Positions 9,901-20,540 of a stretch of 64,000 nt of DNA are shown piece after piece. The position numbers and the translations under genes were made by a program. Position 1 is the first letter of the stretch. Each line of letters begins with the position of its first letter. The notes below the pieces were generated by a model. It was given only the letters and a program-made list of their open reading frames with translations. It ran no database searches and had not been told where the DNA came from. The stretch is from Eublepharis macularius (taxonomy: Eukaryota > Chordata > Lepidosauria > Squamata > Eublepharidae), in the NCBI RefSeq assembly GCF_028583425.1, contig NC_072796.1, positions 141,245,464 to 141,309,463 on the forward strand, written 5' to 3'.

Positions 9901-11280
9901 TTCTTCCTCTTGTTTCCCTACAGGCATACTTGTTTTCTGAAGCACTGGCTGAGGGTGCAGTAAAGATGGGGATGCCAGCGGCCATGGCCAACAAGATCGC
10001 GGCCCAGACGCTCTTGGTAAGAAGATCAGAACCCTTCCCATTAATTACAACCATCTTTGTATGTGTGTCCCCCCCCCGCCCCCGACTTAGAATCCTTTCC
10101 TGGTTTTATCATTCCTAAGCCATGTTCGCACATGCAGCTTAGGTTAGTGGTCACCCATGTGCCACCTGTGGCACTGTGGAACCAATAGGTTTATTGGTTC
10201 CTGCATCATCAAAGCAAATCCTGGTTCTCATTCCCGCAGGAGGCATTTAAGAAGATAACAACAACATACTTGGCAAACCGCTCTGAGTGGGCGTTGTCCT
10301 GAAGGGCAATATATAAATGGAATGTTATTATGTTGTTAAGAGTCCGGGAGGCATCACCTTTGTGACTACAGGGAGCATCCAAAGAGCGGCCTACATTGGA
10401 GGAGGCGGCGGTGGCAGCTTGGCTTGCAGCCTCCTGGCATTTTCTGATTGGCCTCAGTACCCTGTGGCAGTGCCTGCAGCCAGCTGTCAAAATTCCCAAA
10501 GTGCCCACAAGCACAGTGAGATAGGGGATCAACACAGGCTGCATACTTAAGGTGGTTTAGGTGGGAAATGGGGCAGGTTTGGGGTGAACAGGGCACCGTT
10601 GCAGTGCTGTGATGGTATCTTTCTGTGATTTGATAAGTCTCTCTTTTCTGTTTGCTCCAGTTCGAAGTTATCCTCTTAGTTTTGCTGTAAAATTTTTTGC
10701 TAGTTTTGCTAGTGGCTTTTTATTGCACAAAGTGCATTAGAGTTCCAGCTTTTCTTGTCCCCGTTCCAGTAGGGCAGCTGTTCCAAACAACTTACCATTG
10801 GCTTCAGGGCTGAGCAGGGATCTGCTCTAGCTCAGGGTAGTTCGGCTGCGAATCAGCACTCTGCTGGTTCGAATCCCACTCCTGCCGTGAGCTCCGTAGG
10901 TGGCCTTGGGTGAGCCACTCTTCTCAGCCCCAGGTCCCCAGCTGTATTGTGAGGATAATAATAACACTAACTTGTTCACCACTGTGGGCGAGGCACTGAT
11001 CTGTCTAGAAGAGCAGTACATAAGCACTGTTGTTGTTATTTAAAAGTCATCATACCTTCTGCTGCCCCTCCAATATTCCAGTCTCCATTTCTTCCAGGGA
11101 GCAGCGAGAATGATCCTAGAAACCGGCGAGCACCCGGCAGTCCTGAGGAGCGCTGTTTGCACTCCGGGGGGCACAACCATCCGCGCCTTGCATGAGCTTG
11201 AAAAGGGGGCCCTGCGAGCTACCGTCATGAATGCTGTGGAAGCAGCCACCAGCTGGGCTCGGGAAATGGGCAAGCGATAG
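3749..11280 (+). CDS. PYCR3: Pyrroline-5-carboxylate reductase 3 (six coding exons)
   Basis: This enzyme makes L-proline from pyrroline-5-carboxylate using NAD(P)H; the PYCR3 paralogue is cytosolic and uses ornithine-derived substrate. Coding exons are 3749-3833, 5603-5667, 7046-7225, 8333-8545, 9924-10016 and 11098-11280, all with GT-AG borders and matching phases, giving 272 aa, close to the mammalian protein. Visible features are the Rossmann motif [12 protein letters not shown] (10-21), [18 protein letters not shown], the [12 protein letters not shown] active-site segment (170-181), the helix [15 protein letters not shown] and TPGGTTI near the C-terminus. There is no mitochondrial targeting sequence, which separates it from PYCR1/2. 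An in-frame ATG at 3638 would add 37 residues, but it lies among the CCAAT boxes; 3749 places the Rossmann motif where the family has it. The gene is convergent with TIGD5. Confidence 0.96.
3919..4144. mobile_element. hAT-like MITE A in PYCR3 intron 1
   Basis: A roughly 220-bp element whose end reads TTGGCAACCCTA and whose other end is a degenerate TAGGGTTGCCA. The body has the recurrent GGAGATCTCCAGG block. It lies 86 bp after exon 1, still in the CpG-rich zone. Confidence 0.7.
4240..4590 (-). mobile_element. tRNA-SINE-like repeat split by a MITE
   Basis: Two parts of one reverse-oriented repeat (4240-4278 and 4461-4590, ending with CTAACCACTACACCAGGCAG) are separated by the MITE at 4279-4460. 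The repeat resembles type C tRNA-derived SINE sequence. Confidence 0.5.
4279..4460. mobile_element. hAT-like MITE A nested in a SINE
   Basis: Termini are TAGGGTTGCCA and TTGGCAACC. The flanks GAGTAGGT and AAGTAGGT match at 7 of 8 positions, a decayed 8-bp target duplication. It interrupts the SINE-like repeat, so it is the younger of the two. Confidence 0.75.
4600..5366. other. PYCR3 intron 1 interior
   Basis: No exon signature. A weak L2-like 3' tail (TTGTAAACCACTTGGAAG near 5297) precedes the insertion at 5380. The rest is unassigned. Confidence 0.4.
5380..5492 (-). mobile_element. Truncated hammerhead-family insertion with 13-bp target duplication
   Basis: A 113-bp insertion is flanked by perfect repeats of GATATTGCAAGTT (5367-5379 and 5493-5505). 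On the minus strand it begins inside the hairpin (CCAGCCACAGCTGCTGG) and ends at CCTTCGACAATAC, the 3' end also seen at 12761. The GAAAC box reads AAAAT, the expected result of CpG decay. Confidence 0.75.
6020..6215 (+). mobile_element. 5S rRNA-derived SINE with Sauria-type tail
   Basis: The 5S-like segment includes GGAAGCTAAGCAGGGTCAG and TACTTGGATGGGAGACC. It is followed by a tail with GGTCGCCATAACTCAG and TGTGACTTGACACC. It is not a 5S gene, because the 5' part of 5S rRNA is missing and the tail is fused on. Confidence 0.8.
6903..6988 (-). mobile_element. Minimal hammerhead-type insertion, 86 bp, 11-bp target duplication
   Basis: Flanked by ATGTGAGAGTT (6892-6902 and 6989-6999). On the minus strand it starts at the GCAT that forms the outer helix, then has CTGACGA, a GAGAA/TTCTC hairpin, GAAAGCT, a closing ATGC and a short 3' tail ending in CTACTGGACTCTTT. 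It lies 57 bp before PYCR3 exon 3. Confidence 0.75.
6949..6988 (-). ncRNA. Hammerhead-ribozyme-like fold
   Basis: Outer helix GCAT/ATGC, box CTGACGA, stem GAGAA/TTCTC, GAAA, palindrome AGCT. Unlike a canonical hammerhead, one unpaired A separates CTGACGA from the stem. Activity is untested. Confidence 0.4.
7363..7404 (-). repeat. Hammerhead-like repeat, variant with GTGGG stem
   Basis: The minus strand shows GCAT, CTGACGA, stem GTGGG/CTCAC (one G-U pair), AAAAGCT and GTGC. The first G of GAAA is A, consistent with CpG decay. It lies in PYCR3 intron 3. Confidence 0.4.
7410..8332. other. PYCR3 intron 3, unassigned
   Basis: AT-rich sequence from 7676 to 8110 looks like an old LINE fragment but no protein signature is preserved. 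No exon is expected, because exon 3 joins exon 4 in phase. Confidence 0.35.
9178..9545 (-). mobile_element. tRNA-Ala-like SINE split by a foldback insertion
   Basis: The minus strand contains GTGGCAGGGCATCTGCTTGG and GGTTCAATTCCTGAC, tRNA A- and B-box-like sequences. The SINE (9178-9219 and 9388-9545) is interrupted at a TCCATCAAG site. The uninterrupted layout is seen in the copy at 59222-59440. Confidence 0.7.
9220..9385. mobile_element. Foldback hammerhead-family insertion inside a SINE
   Basis: Inverted arms carry AGACCAAC and the related TAGTAGGTCTCTAAGG segments; TCCATCAAG and TCCGTCAAAG flank it as an imperfect 9-10 bp target duplication. The 3' half of the hairpin and GAAAGCTCATTCC are visible; the CTGANGA box is not. 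Confidence 0.55.
10250..10340 (+). mobile_element. 3' end of a type A SINE
   Basis: Contains the conserved AAACCGCTCTGAGTGGGC and CTGAAGGGCAATATATAAA segments followed by a TTG-rich tail. The tRNA part is missing. Confidence 0.6.
10826..11040 (+). mobile_element. Type B SINE just upstream of PYCR3 exon 6
   Basis: Has GGTTCGAATCCCACTCC and the GTGAGCTCCGTAGGTGGCC segment, ending in (GTT)n at 11040. It ends 57 bp before the exon 6 acceptor, so it sits in or near the branch-point zone. Confidence 0.7.
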
Positions 11281-11504
11281 AAGACTGTGATGTGGTGGCC
11301 TTGCTTGAGCTCTGCAGGAATGCCCCTTTCCCAAGCAAGGAAGGAAGGGTTAGAGATGTGGAACTGGCTTTCTGGGATACACAGCTGACGAGTGAATGAA
11401 GCTGGGGAAAAGACTGGGAGGGAGCCAGAGGTGGGGGCTCTGGTTCTGAGGCTTTTCTGAAGGGCCTGGTCATTCCAACCTCCCTCCCTGGAGAGCTGAT
11501 ACTT

Positions 11505-11510
11505 AATAAA
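11505..11510 (+). terminator. PYCR3 polyadenylation signal
   Basis: AATAAA lies 225 bp after the PYCR3 stop codon, giving a 3' UTR of about 240 bp. A T-rich stretch follows at 11560. Confidence 0.75.
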
Positions 11511-11609
11511 TATCAGTCGCAGCTACTGCTGCTCGTAGGATCTCGTTTGCCTGCTTTTCTTTCTAGTTGTCTGGACTGCATGGAAGAAGCTGTCTGCTGT
11601 ACTTCATCC

Positions 11610-11710
11610 ATATTTTATACCCCACCTTTCTTCCGAACAGGGACCAAAAGCGGCTTACAGCATGCTCTTCTAACAACAACCCTGTGAGGTAGATTAGGTA
11701 GATTAGGTAA
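11610..11710 (-). repeat. Fragment of an interspersed LINE/SINE-like repeat
   Basis: Contains TTTATACCCCACCTTTCTTC and ACAACCCTGTGAGGTAG, two blocks widespread in squamate repeats. It is too short to classify firmly. Confidence 0.4.
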
Positions 11711-11719
11711 AGAGTGGCA

Positions 11720-11967
11720 TGGTGCCACATGCGCAAAGTGCATTCACGTTCCTGGGACCGCGCAATGACGTCGCTTTGGGTCAGATGGAACAATGGGGGA
11801 TTTTTTTAAAGTTTAAATTGCCCTCAGCGAAAATGGTCACAGGGCATGGAGGGAGATTTAAACTCTCCTCTGTCTGGAGATCAGGGGGCGGGGCCACCGG
11901 CCATGTGACCATTTTCAAGAGGTGCCGGAACTCTGTTCCACCGCACTCCAGCTGAAAAAAAGCCCTG
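11720..11967. mobile_element. 5'-truncated copy of the hAT-like element at 248
   Basis: The right terminus GAAAAAAAGCCCTG is intact; the left end is missing compared with 25895-26231. The shared GGAGATCAGGGGGCGGGGCC block is present. Confidence 0.75.
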
Positions 11968-12494
11968 TTTACTGGTCTGCAGAGGCACTTGCTCAGCTGG
12001 ATGCCATCTGTGGGGAGGGCGGGGTATAAATCAAATAAATAAATAAATATTACCATACAGGTAAACTAGAGTTTCTCTGGATGCCACAGTCCTAAGAATG
12101 CAAACATCCCTGTTTATGCTTTGGAAGATGTGATTGCCGTTTTCTAGAAGAAGCAGGCTACAAGCTGCTAAAATCGGAGAGCCGGCTACATAGCAGTGAT
12201 GAAAAACATCTACCCGGACAGAGAGCGGTTAGCTTGAGTTTCTGCAGCTTCACCATTCCAACAAAATAGGCACCGTTATGGAGAACTCCCTCCACACAAG
12301 TAGAGAAGATCCAGTACAAATCTGAGTTCAGTCTACATTTCTATAACTTTAACCAATTCACTTTATTAATTCTTTAGCTGGAAGTATTTTTACTTTTAAA
12401 AAGCTTCCATGTTACAATAATAAACAGTGTGCTTATATACCGCCCTTCTGAACAGGTAAGTGTCACACCCAGAGTGGTGAACAAAGTCAGTGCT

Positions 12495-12761
12495 GTGGTT
12501 GTTGTGGATTTTCCGGGCTGTATCACTATCGCTGTATTGCCTGCTAACATCTTCACAGTTTGACACTGAGAGATCTGAACACAGGACGGTTGTTGTGGAT
12601 TTTCCGGGCTGTATAGACTGTATAGAGGTGCTACACCTCTGACGATGCCAGTCACAGCTGCTGGCGAAATATCAGGAAGTACAATGCCAAGACCACAGTG
12701 ATACAGCCCGGAAAATCCACAACAACCATTGTTCTCTGGCCGCGAAAGCCTTCGACAATAT
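12495..12761 (+). mobile_element. Hammerhead-family foldback insertion, 12-bp target duplication
   Basis: A 267-bp insertion is flanked by perfect AAAGTCAGTGCT (12483-12494 and 12762-12773). It contains inverted copies of GGATTTTCCGGGCTGTAT, the hairpin described at 12636-12676, and ends in CCTTCGACAATAT. Variable 10-20 bp duplications and inverted repeat copies fit Penelope-like retroelements; this is inferred. Confidence 0.75.
12636..12676 (+). ncRNA. Hammerhead-ribozyme-like fold
   Basis: Outer helix CCT (12636-12638) with AGG (12674-12676), box CTGACGA (12639-12645), stem GCCAG/CTGGC (12647-12651 and 12661-12665), GAAA (12666-12669), palindrome ATAT and C before the closing helix. One extra T separates the box from the stem. 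All elements are in hammerhead order. Confidence 0.45.
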
Positions 12762-13114
12762 AAAGTCAGTGCTATTATTCTCATCCCCACAATCTGGCTG
12801 GGGAGCTGGAGCAGTTTACGTGCGGCCACCTTCTGAGCTCATGGCAGTAGTGGGAGTTGAACCAGCAGAGTCCTGATTTGCAGCCCAACCACTATGCCAG
12901 AGTCTGCCCAGCTACTAATATCTCCATGACAGCTTCGCTCAGTGCAGCATACCACCCACAGCTGATTAATCCAAACCAATGCATGTTAGAAAGGCATTGT
13001 TTAAAATGAGGCAACGGAAATAAATGAGAAGCTGATCGGCAAGTAGGAACATAACCATCATCTCTTTTTGCAAGCTTATGAAATTAAGCTTCCTCACGTC
13101 TGGATGAAACTAGG

Positions 13115-13522
13115 AGTCTCTTTACATCTGGTGTGTGAAGAACACGTATCAGGAGATACAATGTTAGCTGGAAAGGGTAGTTTAAAAAGACGGAGCCGGT
13201 GGCAGGGCAAAGATGCTGTGTGAAGGGGCTGTGAAATTCCAGAAGGGAAACTACGACCCATTATAACTTCTCCAGGTCCAAGCCTGGCTCTGGAAGGCAA
13301 CTCCAGCCCATTCTCATTCCTCGCTGCCCTCTAGTTGCCATCCCACAGTTTTAGACTGAAGAAGTGAAATTGACAGAGCCTTTGGCAGGCGAAGATGAAA
13401 TTAACAAACCCTCTGAAAAGTGATCCCCTCCTGCTCTGTCTTTTTAAACTATGCTTCCTAGATAACATAGCGTATCCCTACACTTGACAAACACATGCCA
13501 AGACGTCTTGTGTAGAGAGACT
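13115..13522. mobile_element. DNA-transposon-like element D, copy 1
   Basis: Inverted termini AGTCTCTTTACA and TGTAGAGAGACT enclose a 408-bp body related throughout to 35928-36363. No coding capacity and no clear target duplication. The superfamily is not identified. Confidence 0.6.
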
Positions 13523-14118
13523 AGGTGAAGGCAGTTTTTCCTGTCCTGAGCTTGTATTTGTTGTCCTCTGGCACAAATGCGCTTTTAACTAGCAGTTGAA
13601 TCAGATTGTGTCCCCCATGGCACTTGGCCATCCCAGGTCTCTTAGGGCTGAGTCTCTTGTTCACATTTTCCAACCACGCTCATTTACACTGTGAGCTTTG
13701 AGATTTTCTGCATGCTGGAAAGCTTCCAGCTGTCAGTCCAAAATATGGAAAGTCTCAATTCCGTCCTTCAGGAAAAGTGTTCAGAAGAGACACTAGCTGT
13801 GTCAAAAAAATGAAAAATATCACCAGTCTGACAGGCCAGAACTTGTCCCTGGGCAAAGTGTCTTTAAAGATGGGCCTGCCTTCTCCCCCGCCCCTCTTCC
13901 TTTGTGGCAATGCCGTCTCCTAATATTTTTCTCTTTTCAGCCCTTGAAATTGCAGTAGCTTTTCTAAATCTGCCTTACATACCTGCTGAATCTCTTACTC
14001 TACCTGCTGAATCTCTTTCCTCACAAGCCAACTCTACATGGGTCTAGTTGATCTTGCAGGGGAGAGCAAGCATTTAGAATCTCCCTCTCGAGCAATAAAG
14101 AATTACCCTGTCATGATG

Positions 14119-14311
14119 AAAAGCAAGATCTGGGTCCAGTAGCACCTTAAAGACCAACTAGATTTTTAAGGTATGAGCTTTCGAGAGTCAAAGCTTCCAG
14201 AAAGGAGCCTTGAGTTTTGAAAGCTCATACCTGGAAATCTAGTTGGTCTTTAACATGCTACTGGACCCAAATCTTAATCTCTGAGTGCAGGCCAACAGAG
14301 CTACCCACCTG
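14119..14311. mobile_element. Foldback hammerhead-family insertion
   Basis: Inverted arms with AGTAGCACCTTAAAGACCAA and its complement. Flanks ACCCTGTCATGATG and ACCCTGGCACGATG (12 of 14 matching) suggest an aged target duplication. GAAAGCTCATACC is present. Confidence 0.6.
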
Positions 14312-14560
14312 ACCCTGGCACGATGGTGGCAAACTGCCCTCGAGCGCTAGAGTCAAGCTCACTCAATCTCTGTAGTTGGATCGGGGAAAATGAGGAAGCG
14401 GATACCCCGTTCTGCTCTCCTCGCTGGGCAGGAGCGTATTAGCTCCTGCCAGCAGTTACGGGTTCAGGGCACGAACTCTGGCTGCTGTGCAGAGAGACGA
14501 CAGTCTTCCTCAATTTGGGAAGCAAGTGCAACGGGGTTACCTCACCTGCTTTGGCCCTTG

Positions 14561-16819
<2,259 letters not shown>

Positions 16820-16829
16820 GCACAGAGCA

Positions 16830-17650
16830 AGGGGGCGCGTTATAAGCGGGGGCGGCGGAAAAGCGGGGCGGGGGCGGGGCCGGGAGGAGGGAGCGGCCGC
16901 CTTTTGTCCTCTCCTTGGCCAGCCTTAGGATGAGGCGGCGCATGCGCTCTGCAGCCGCCTACCTCCCCTCTCTTCATGCGCCGTTCCTAGCCACGCCCTC
17001 TTCCCCTTTGCAGTCCGTTGGACTTTTCCCTGCCTTTGCTCTTTCCCAATGCCCTCGCTTGGGCTGTTCCAACCGGCATAAGCGCAAGGGGGGTTGAGGA
17101 AAAAACACTTCAGCAATGCGGCTTTCTTCTTTCTCCTACATTTCACGGCAGGTTGTTTCTCTCGTTATATTTCAACAGGAAAGAGCAAAGCCACCGCCGC
17201 TGGAGCTGTTTTGTTCCTGAGAAATGCCTCATCTCCCCCCCCCCCCAGTAAATTTTACGAATCCCAAACCCGAGCTCGGATTATTCCATTTTCACAGGCC
17301 GCGGGGGGGGTGAAGAAAATCACAAAGATAAACGAGTTCTTTTATTACTTCTGTTCTGACCAGTGACACCTGGCTAGCCAAAAAGAGAGAGCGAGAGAGA
17401 TAAAATTTCCTTAAAGAGGCACTAAAGCAGGCGCCTTTTCTTCCCATCCCTACACCCCCGTCTCCGAGGCGCAGTTGGTTTTCTCCAGAAGTCCGCGTTC
17501 CCAGAATGTCGCGCGCGGCGCGTGCGCTCTCTCTTTTCTCAGGCCGAGGCCGGGTGGACTGAGGGCGCTGCTTGGGCCTGCCTTGCTCCGGGGTCCTGCC
17601 TTGACCGCCTCCTTCTCCCGGGCGCTGTGTGAGTGGCGCCTGCCTCGTCT
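16830..17650. promoter_or_regulatory. CpG-rich divergent promoter region of TIGD5 and EEF1D
   Basis: GC-rich sequence with several GC boxes (GGGGCGGGG around 16863-16880, read for either strand) lies between the TIGD5 start (minus) and the inferred EEF1D first exon (plus). No CCAAT array like that of PYCR3 is seen. Confidence 0.65.
17527..17628 (+). promoter_or_regulatory. EEF1D: Candidate EEF1D non-coding first exon with 5' TOP motif
   Basis: CTCTCTCTTTTCTC at 17527-17540 is a C-initiated pyrimidine run in a CpG island, the hallmark of TOP mRNAs, which include translation elongation factors. A good donor, CTGT then GTGAGT, follows at 17629. The exact start is inferred. TOP mRNAs are controlled by mTORC1 via LARP1. 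Confidence 0.45.
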
Positions 17651-17837
17651 CTTGGCCTAGGCCTTTGGGCGGGAAGTGGCTACGCGACGCTGAAAAGGGG
17701 TTGAGGGGGCTGAGGAAGGGGAATCCGCTCCAATAGGGGCGATACAAGGCCCTTGTTTCCCATGATGCACCGCGGGAAGGGGCTTGCCCTCGCTTTGACT
17801 TTGGCTTTCTGGGCTGTAGGGTCTCCTCTGTCACCTG

Positions 17838-17878
17838 GATTGCCAACCTCCAGGTGGGGGCTGGAGATCTGGAATCAT
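17838..17878. mobile_element. MITE A fragment
   Basis: Carries the left end ATTGCCAACCTCCAGGTGGG and the start of the body, then stops at AT-rich sequence. A second fragment starts at 18411 and overlaps it in content, so these may be two copies rather than one split copy. Confidence 0.5.
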
Positions 17879-17879
17879 A

Positions 17880-18408
17880 ACTGATTTCTATTATTATTAC
17901 TTGAATTATCCGAAACACAATCAATAATAAGCAGAGGCCACATGTTGTTATCGATTGGCCTTGCTAAGCTGATACAAGTTTCCACCGGAGACCTAAGTAT
18001 CAACCAGATATCAGCGTAATATGTACGCTGTTCCAAGTAGCGCCCTCTTTTGCAGTTCTGTAGGTGTAAAAGTGAATAATGTAAGTTAGTTAGTCCATCC
18101 AAAAAGTGCTTAATATGTATTAATATAAAGATAGCAATACATAAATATTTATAATCTGTACAATTCCACTATAGAAAACTTATTTGCATATATATATAAT
18201 TAAGTAACCAAATAGTCATCTCTTTGCAATCTTTCAAATACACATAAGCATGGAGGGATAGAAGCCAATTCTCTAAAGCCTGATTCATCCTTAAGATGAA
18301 TCCTTAAGATATTCAGCCTTAAGATATATTACACTGGAAACGTATATATATAAAAAATTGGTTTTACTGGAAGATTAGTTTTCACGGATTCTTCATCTGA
18401 CTGAAATT
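17880..18408. repeat. AT-rich insertion-like segment
   Basis: About 530 bp of AT-rich DNA between two MITE A fragments. Its right end on the minus strand reads AGATGAAGAATCCGTG then AAAAC, loosely like the hammerhead box order. Family unknown. Confidence 0.3.
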
Positions 18409-18410
18409 CC

Positions 18411-18584
18411 TGTTGGTGGCTGGAGATCTCCCAGAATTACAACTGATCTTCAAGCGACACGAATCAGTTCTATCTGGAGACACTGGCTGTTTTGGAAGGT
18501 GAACTCTGTGACATACCCCAGCTGAGATTCGTGACCTCCCCAGGCTCTGCTCCCAAATTTCCCATCCTAAAGTTGACAACCCTA
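18411..18584. mobile_element. MITE A fragment, right end
   Basis: Body sequence GGCTGGAGATCTCCCAG and the terminus AGTTGACAACCCTA are present. It lies about 0.9 kb downstream of the EEF1D promoter. Confidence 0.6.
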
Positions 18585-18814
18585 TGGTGTACCAAGTGCA
18601 ATAAGACAGCCCCCCTCAAGAATAAAATTATTATTATCATCATCATAGTTGTTTCAAAATTGAACATCCTTTAGGTTTATTAGCGGGCCAGGTTAATTTC
18701 TTCTGTGTTGCAGGTAAGGAGATGGGCTGAGAGTGTTGGGAAAGAGGGCTGTGAAATGGTGCCTTGTGCGGAAAAAGTGGGTAGAGAAACTTCTCTTTTT
18801 CTTACAAGTGTACT

Positions 18815-19085
18815 TTGTAGAAGCTGATTGTCAGTGGATTTCCACTATTGCCCTGTGGTTGCCTTGTGGAACTCACTGCCAGAAGATGTGGTGGTGATTA
18901 TTGGCTTGGATAGCTTTAAAAGGGGCTTGGACCAACTAAGGGAGGTAGGATCTGCGGCAGCATTCCTGCGATGGTCATGTACTGGGCCACAGGGGGGAGG
19001 GGGTTGTCTGCAGCTGCATAAAACAGGTTGCCAGACTGGATGAGCAGCCACCCTGATCCGGCACGGCTTCTCTTACGTTCTTACG
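18815..19085 (+). mobile_element. CR1-like LINE 3' fragment
   Basis: Contains TTTAAAAGGGGCTTGGACCA and GGATGAGCAGCCACCCTG, and ends in TCTTACGTTCTTACG, the short-tail octamer style of CR1-like LINEs. It has no poly(A) tail. Confidence 0.6.
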
Positions 19086-20345
19086 ACTTGCCTAGTGATG
19101 AGTTTGTGGCAGTAACCCTTTCTCCAAAGACCTTGTTCTCCCTTTTCTACCCCTGCTCTGTTCCTTCCAACAGCCCTGTGTGGAAAGGTACGCCAATTCA
19201 GCTGTGATATGACAACGTAATGAGATGAGCTGTGGTTTGGGAGGCTGCCAGTTGAAATCTCTTCTCAGCCTCCCTGTATTATTTATTCCCTATGCAAGTG
19301 GTCTTAGGATTCCCGGTTTGATCTCCCGTGTATCAGGAGAAAGGAGGTGTGACTGACCAAAGCTCATATTGAAATAACTGGTTCCACCAGATTTCACTTT
19401 ATTCTGTTATAACAGACTAACAATAGTTACTGTTACCCCTTTATTGTTATAGGTAATCTCTTTTTTCTCTCTCAGCCCTCCTGTCTGCAATATGGGGATA
19501 ATATTGTCTTATTTCTCAGAGCTGTTGGGCAGTTTATTTCTTTATTAACATGTTTATGGCAAACCAACCCATAACAAAATGTCTGCCAAGAAAACGTCAT
19601 GATGCGACGTTCCCCAATGGGTCAGTAATGATTCGGTGCTTGCACAGGAGACTACCTTTACCTTACCTAACATGTTTATATCCTGCCTTTTTTGTGGCTC
19701 TGTATTATTATTATAAATATTTGAGTCACTGTTAGAGGTCTCCTTGTTGAGGTACTATCTTGACTTGTGATTCTTGCGGAATTCCTCGTGAGAAGGATGT
19801 CCTCAGAGAACCCCTCTGTCTAAACCATTGTTATATAACATAGGACGAGGGTTCAGTTATCTAAAAACCAAAGCTTAATATTTTTATCACAGGCTTTCTA
19901 GAAAAGATGAAGTATTCAGAAATTGTGTGACAAAAAAAATTAAATGTTTGAACATTTGCAAGCGCTTTGTACTCATTCCTTCAGTTATACAATACCAAGA
20001 ATACCACATCTAACCCATGTATGATATAAATGGCAGGCAGATGTGTTAATGCGCTGAAAAACAGCAGTGTAATTTTTTAAAAAATACAGACCAACCAAAC
20101 TATTTCAGAGTAGTGTGAACTGTTGAGTTCTGTAGAATCTTGCATCGGGCTGGACATTAAATTCTAAACAGGGAGAGGGAAACTTGATCTGCATGTCGTC
20201 CAAGCCCAGATGTTTGTGGCTTGTCCTTTTCCTTAAATTGGAGACTCAGAAGGGGTGCAGAGTTAATTGTGGCACATGGTGCCACATGCAGTCTAGACTA
20301 CTTCCAGAAAACATTTTGCAGAAGTCTGTGGTTTTACTGCCCGTG

Positions 20346-20540
20346 TGTGTGTAAAGTGCTGTCAAATTGCAACTGATCTCTGGCAACCCCTGATGGGGTT
20401 TTCAAGGCAAGAAGGTAACAGAGGTAGGTTCCATTACCTGTTTCTGCATAACGACCCATGTCTTCCTTGATGGCCTCCCATCCACGTACTAACCAAGGCC
20501 ATCCCTATTTCCGAGATATGATGAGATCGGGCTAGTCTAG
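20346..20540 (-). mobile_element. 5S rRNA-derived SINE
   Basis: The minus strand has TTGGTTAGTACGTGGATGGG after a decayed 5S segment, and the tail with GGTTGCCAGAGATCAG. More diverged than the 6020 copy. Confidence 0.65.

Larger units (their letters stand above)
12418..12900 (-). mobile_element. Type B SINE split by a hammerhead-family insertion
   Basis: The two halves (12418-12494 and 12762-12900) rejoin across a 12-bp duplication, AAAGTCAGTGCT. The tRNA-like end and the GAGCTCATGGCAGTAGTGGG block identify the family. Confidence 0.75.

Noticed and set aside
17292-17924. 210-aa minus-strand frame at the EEF1D promoter
   Set aside because: Overlaps the CpG island and the first exon in antisense, with no domain and low-complexity composition.
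17838-18584. One MITE A copy split by a 530-bp insertion
   Set aside because: The two fragments overlap in content by about 35 bp, too long for a target duplication; two separate fragments are as likely.
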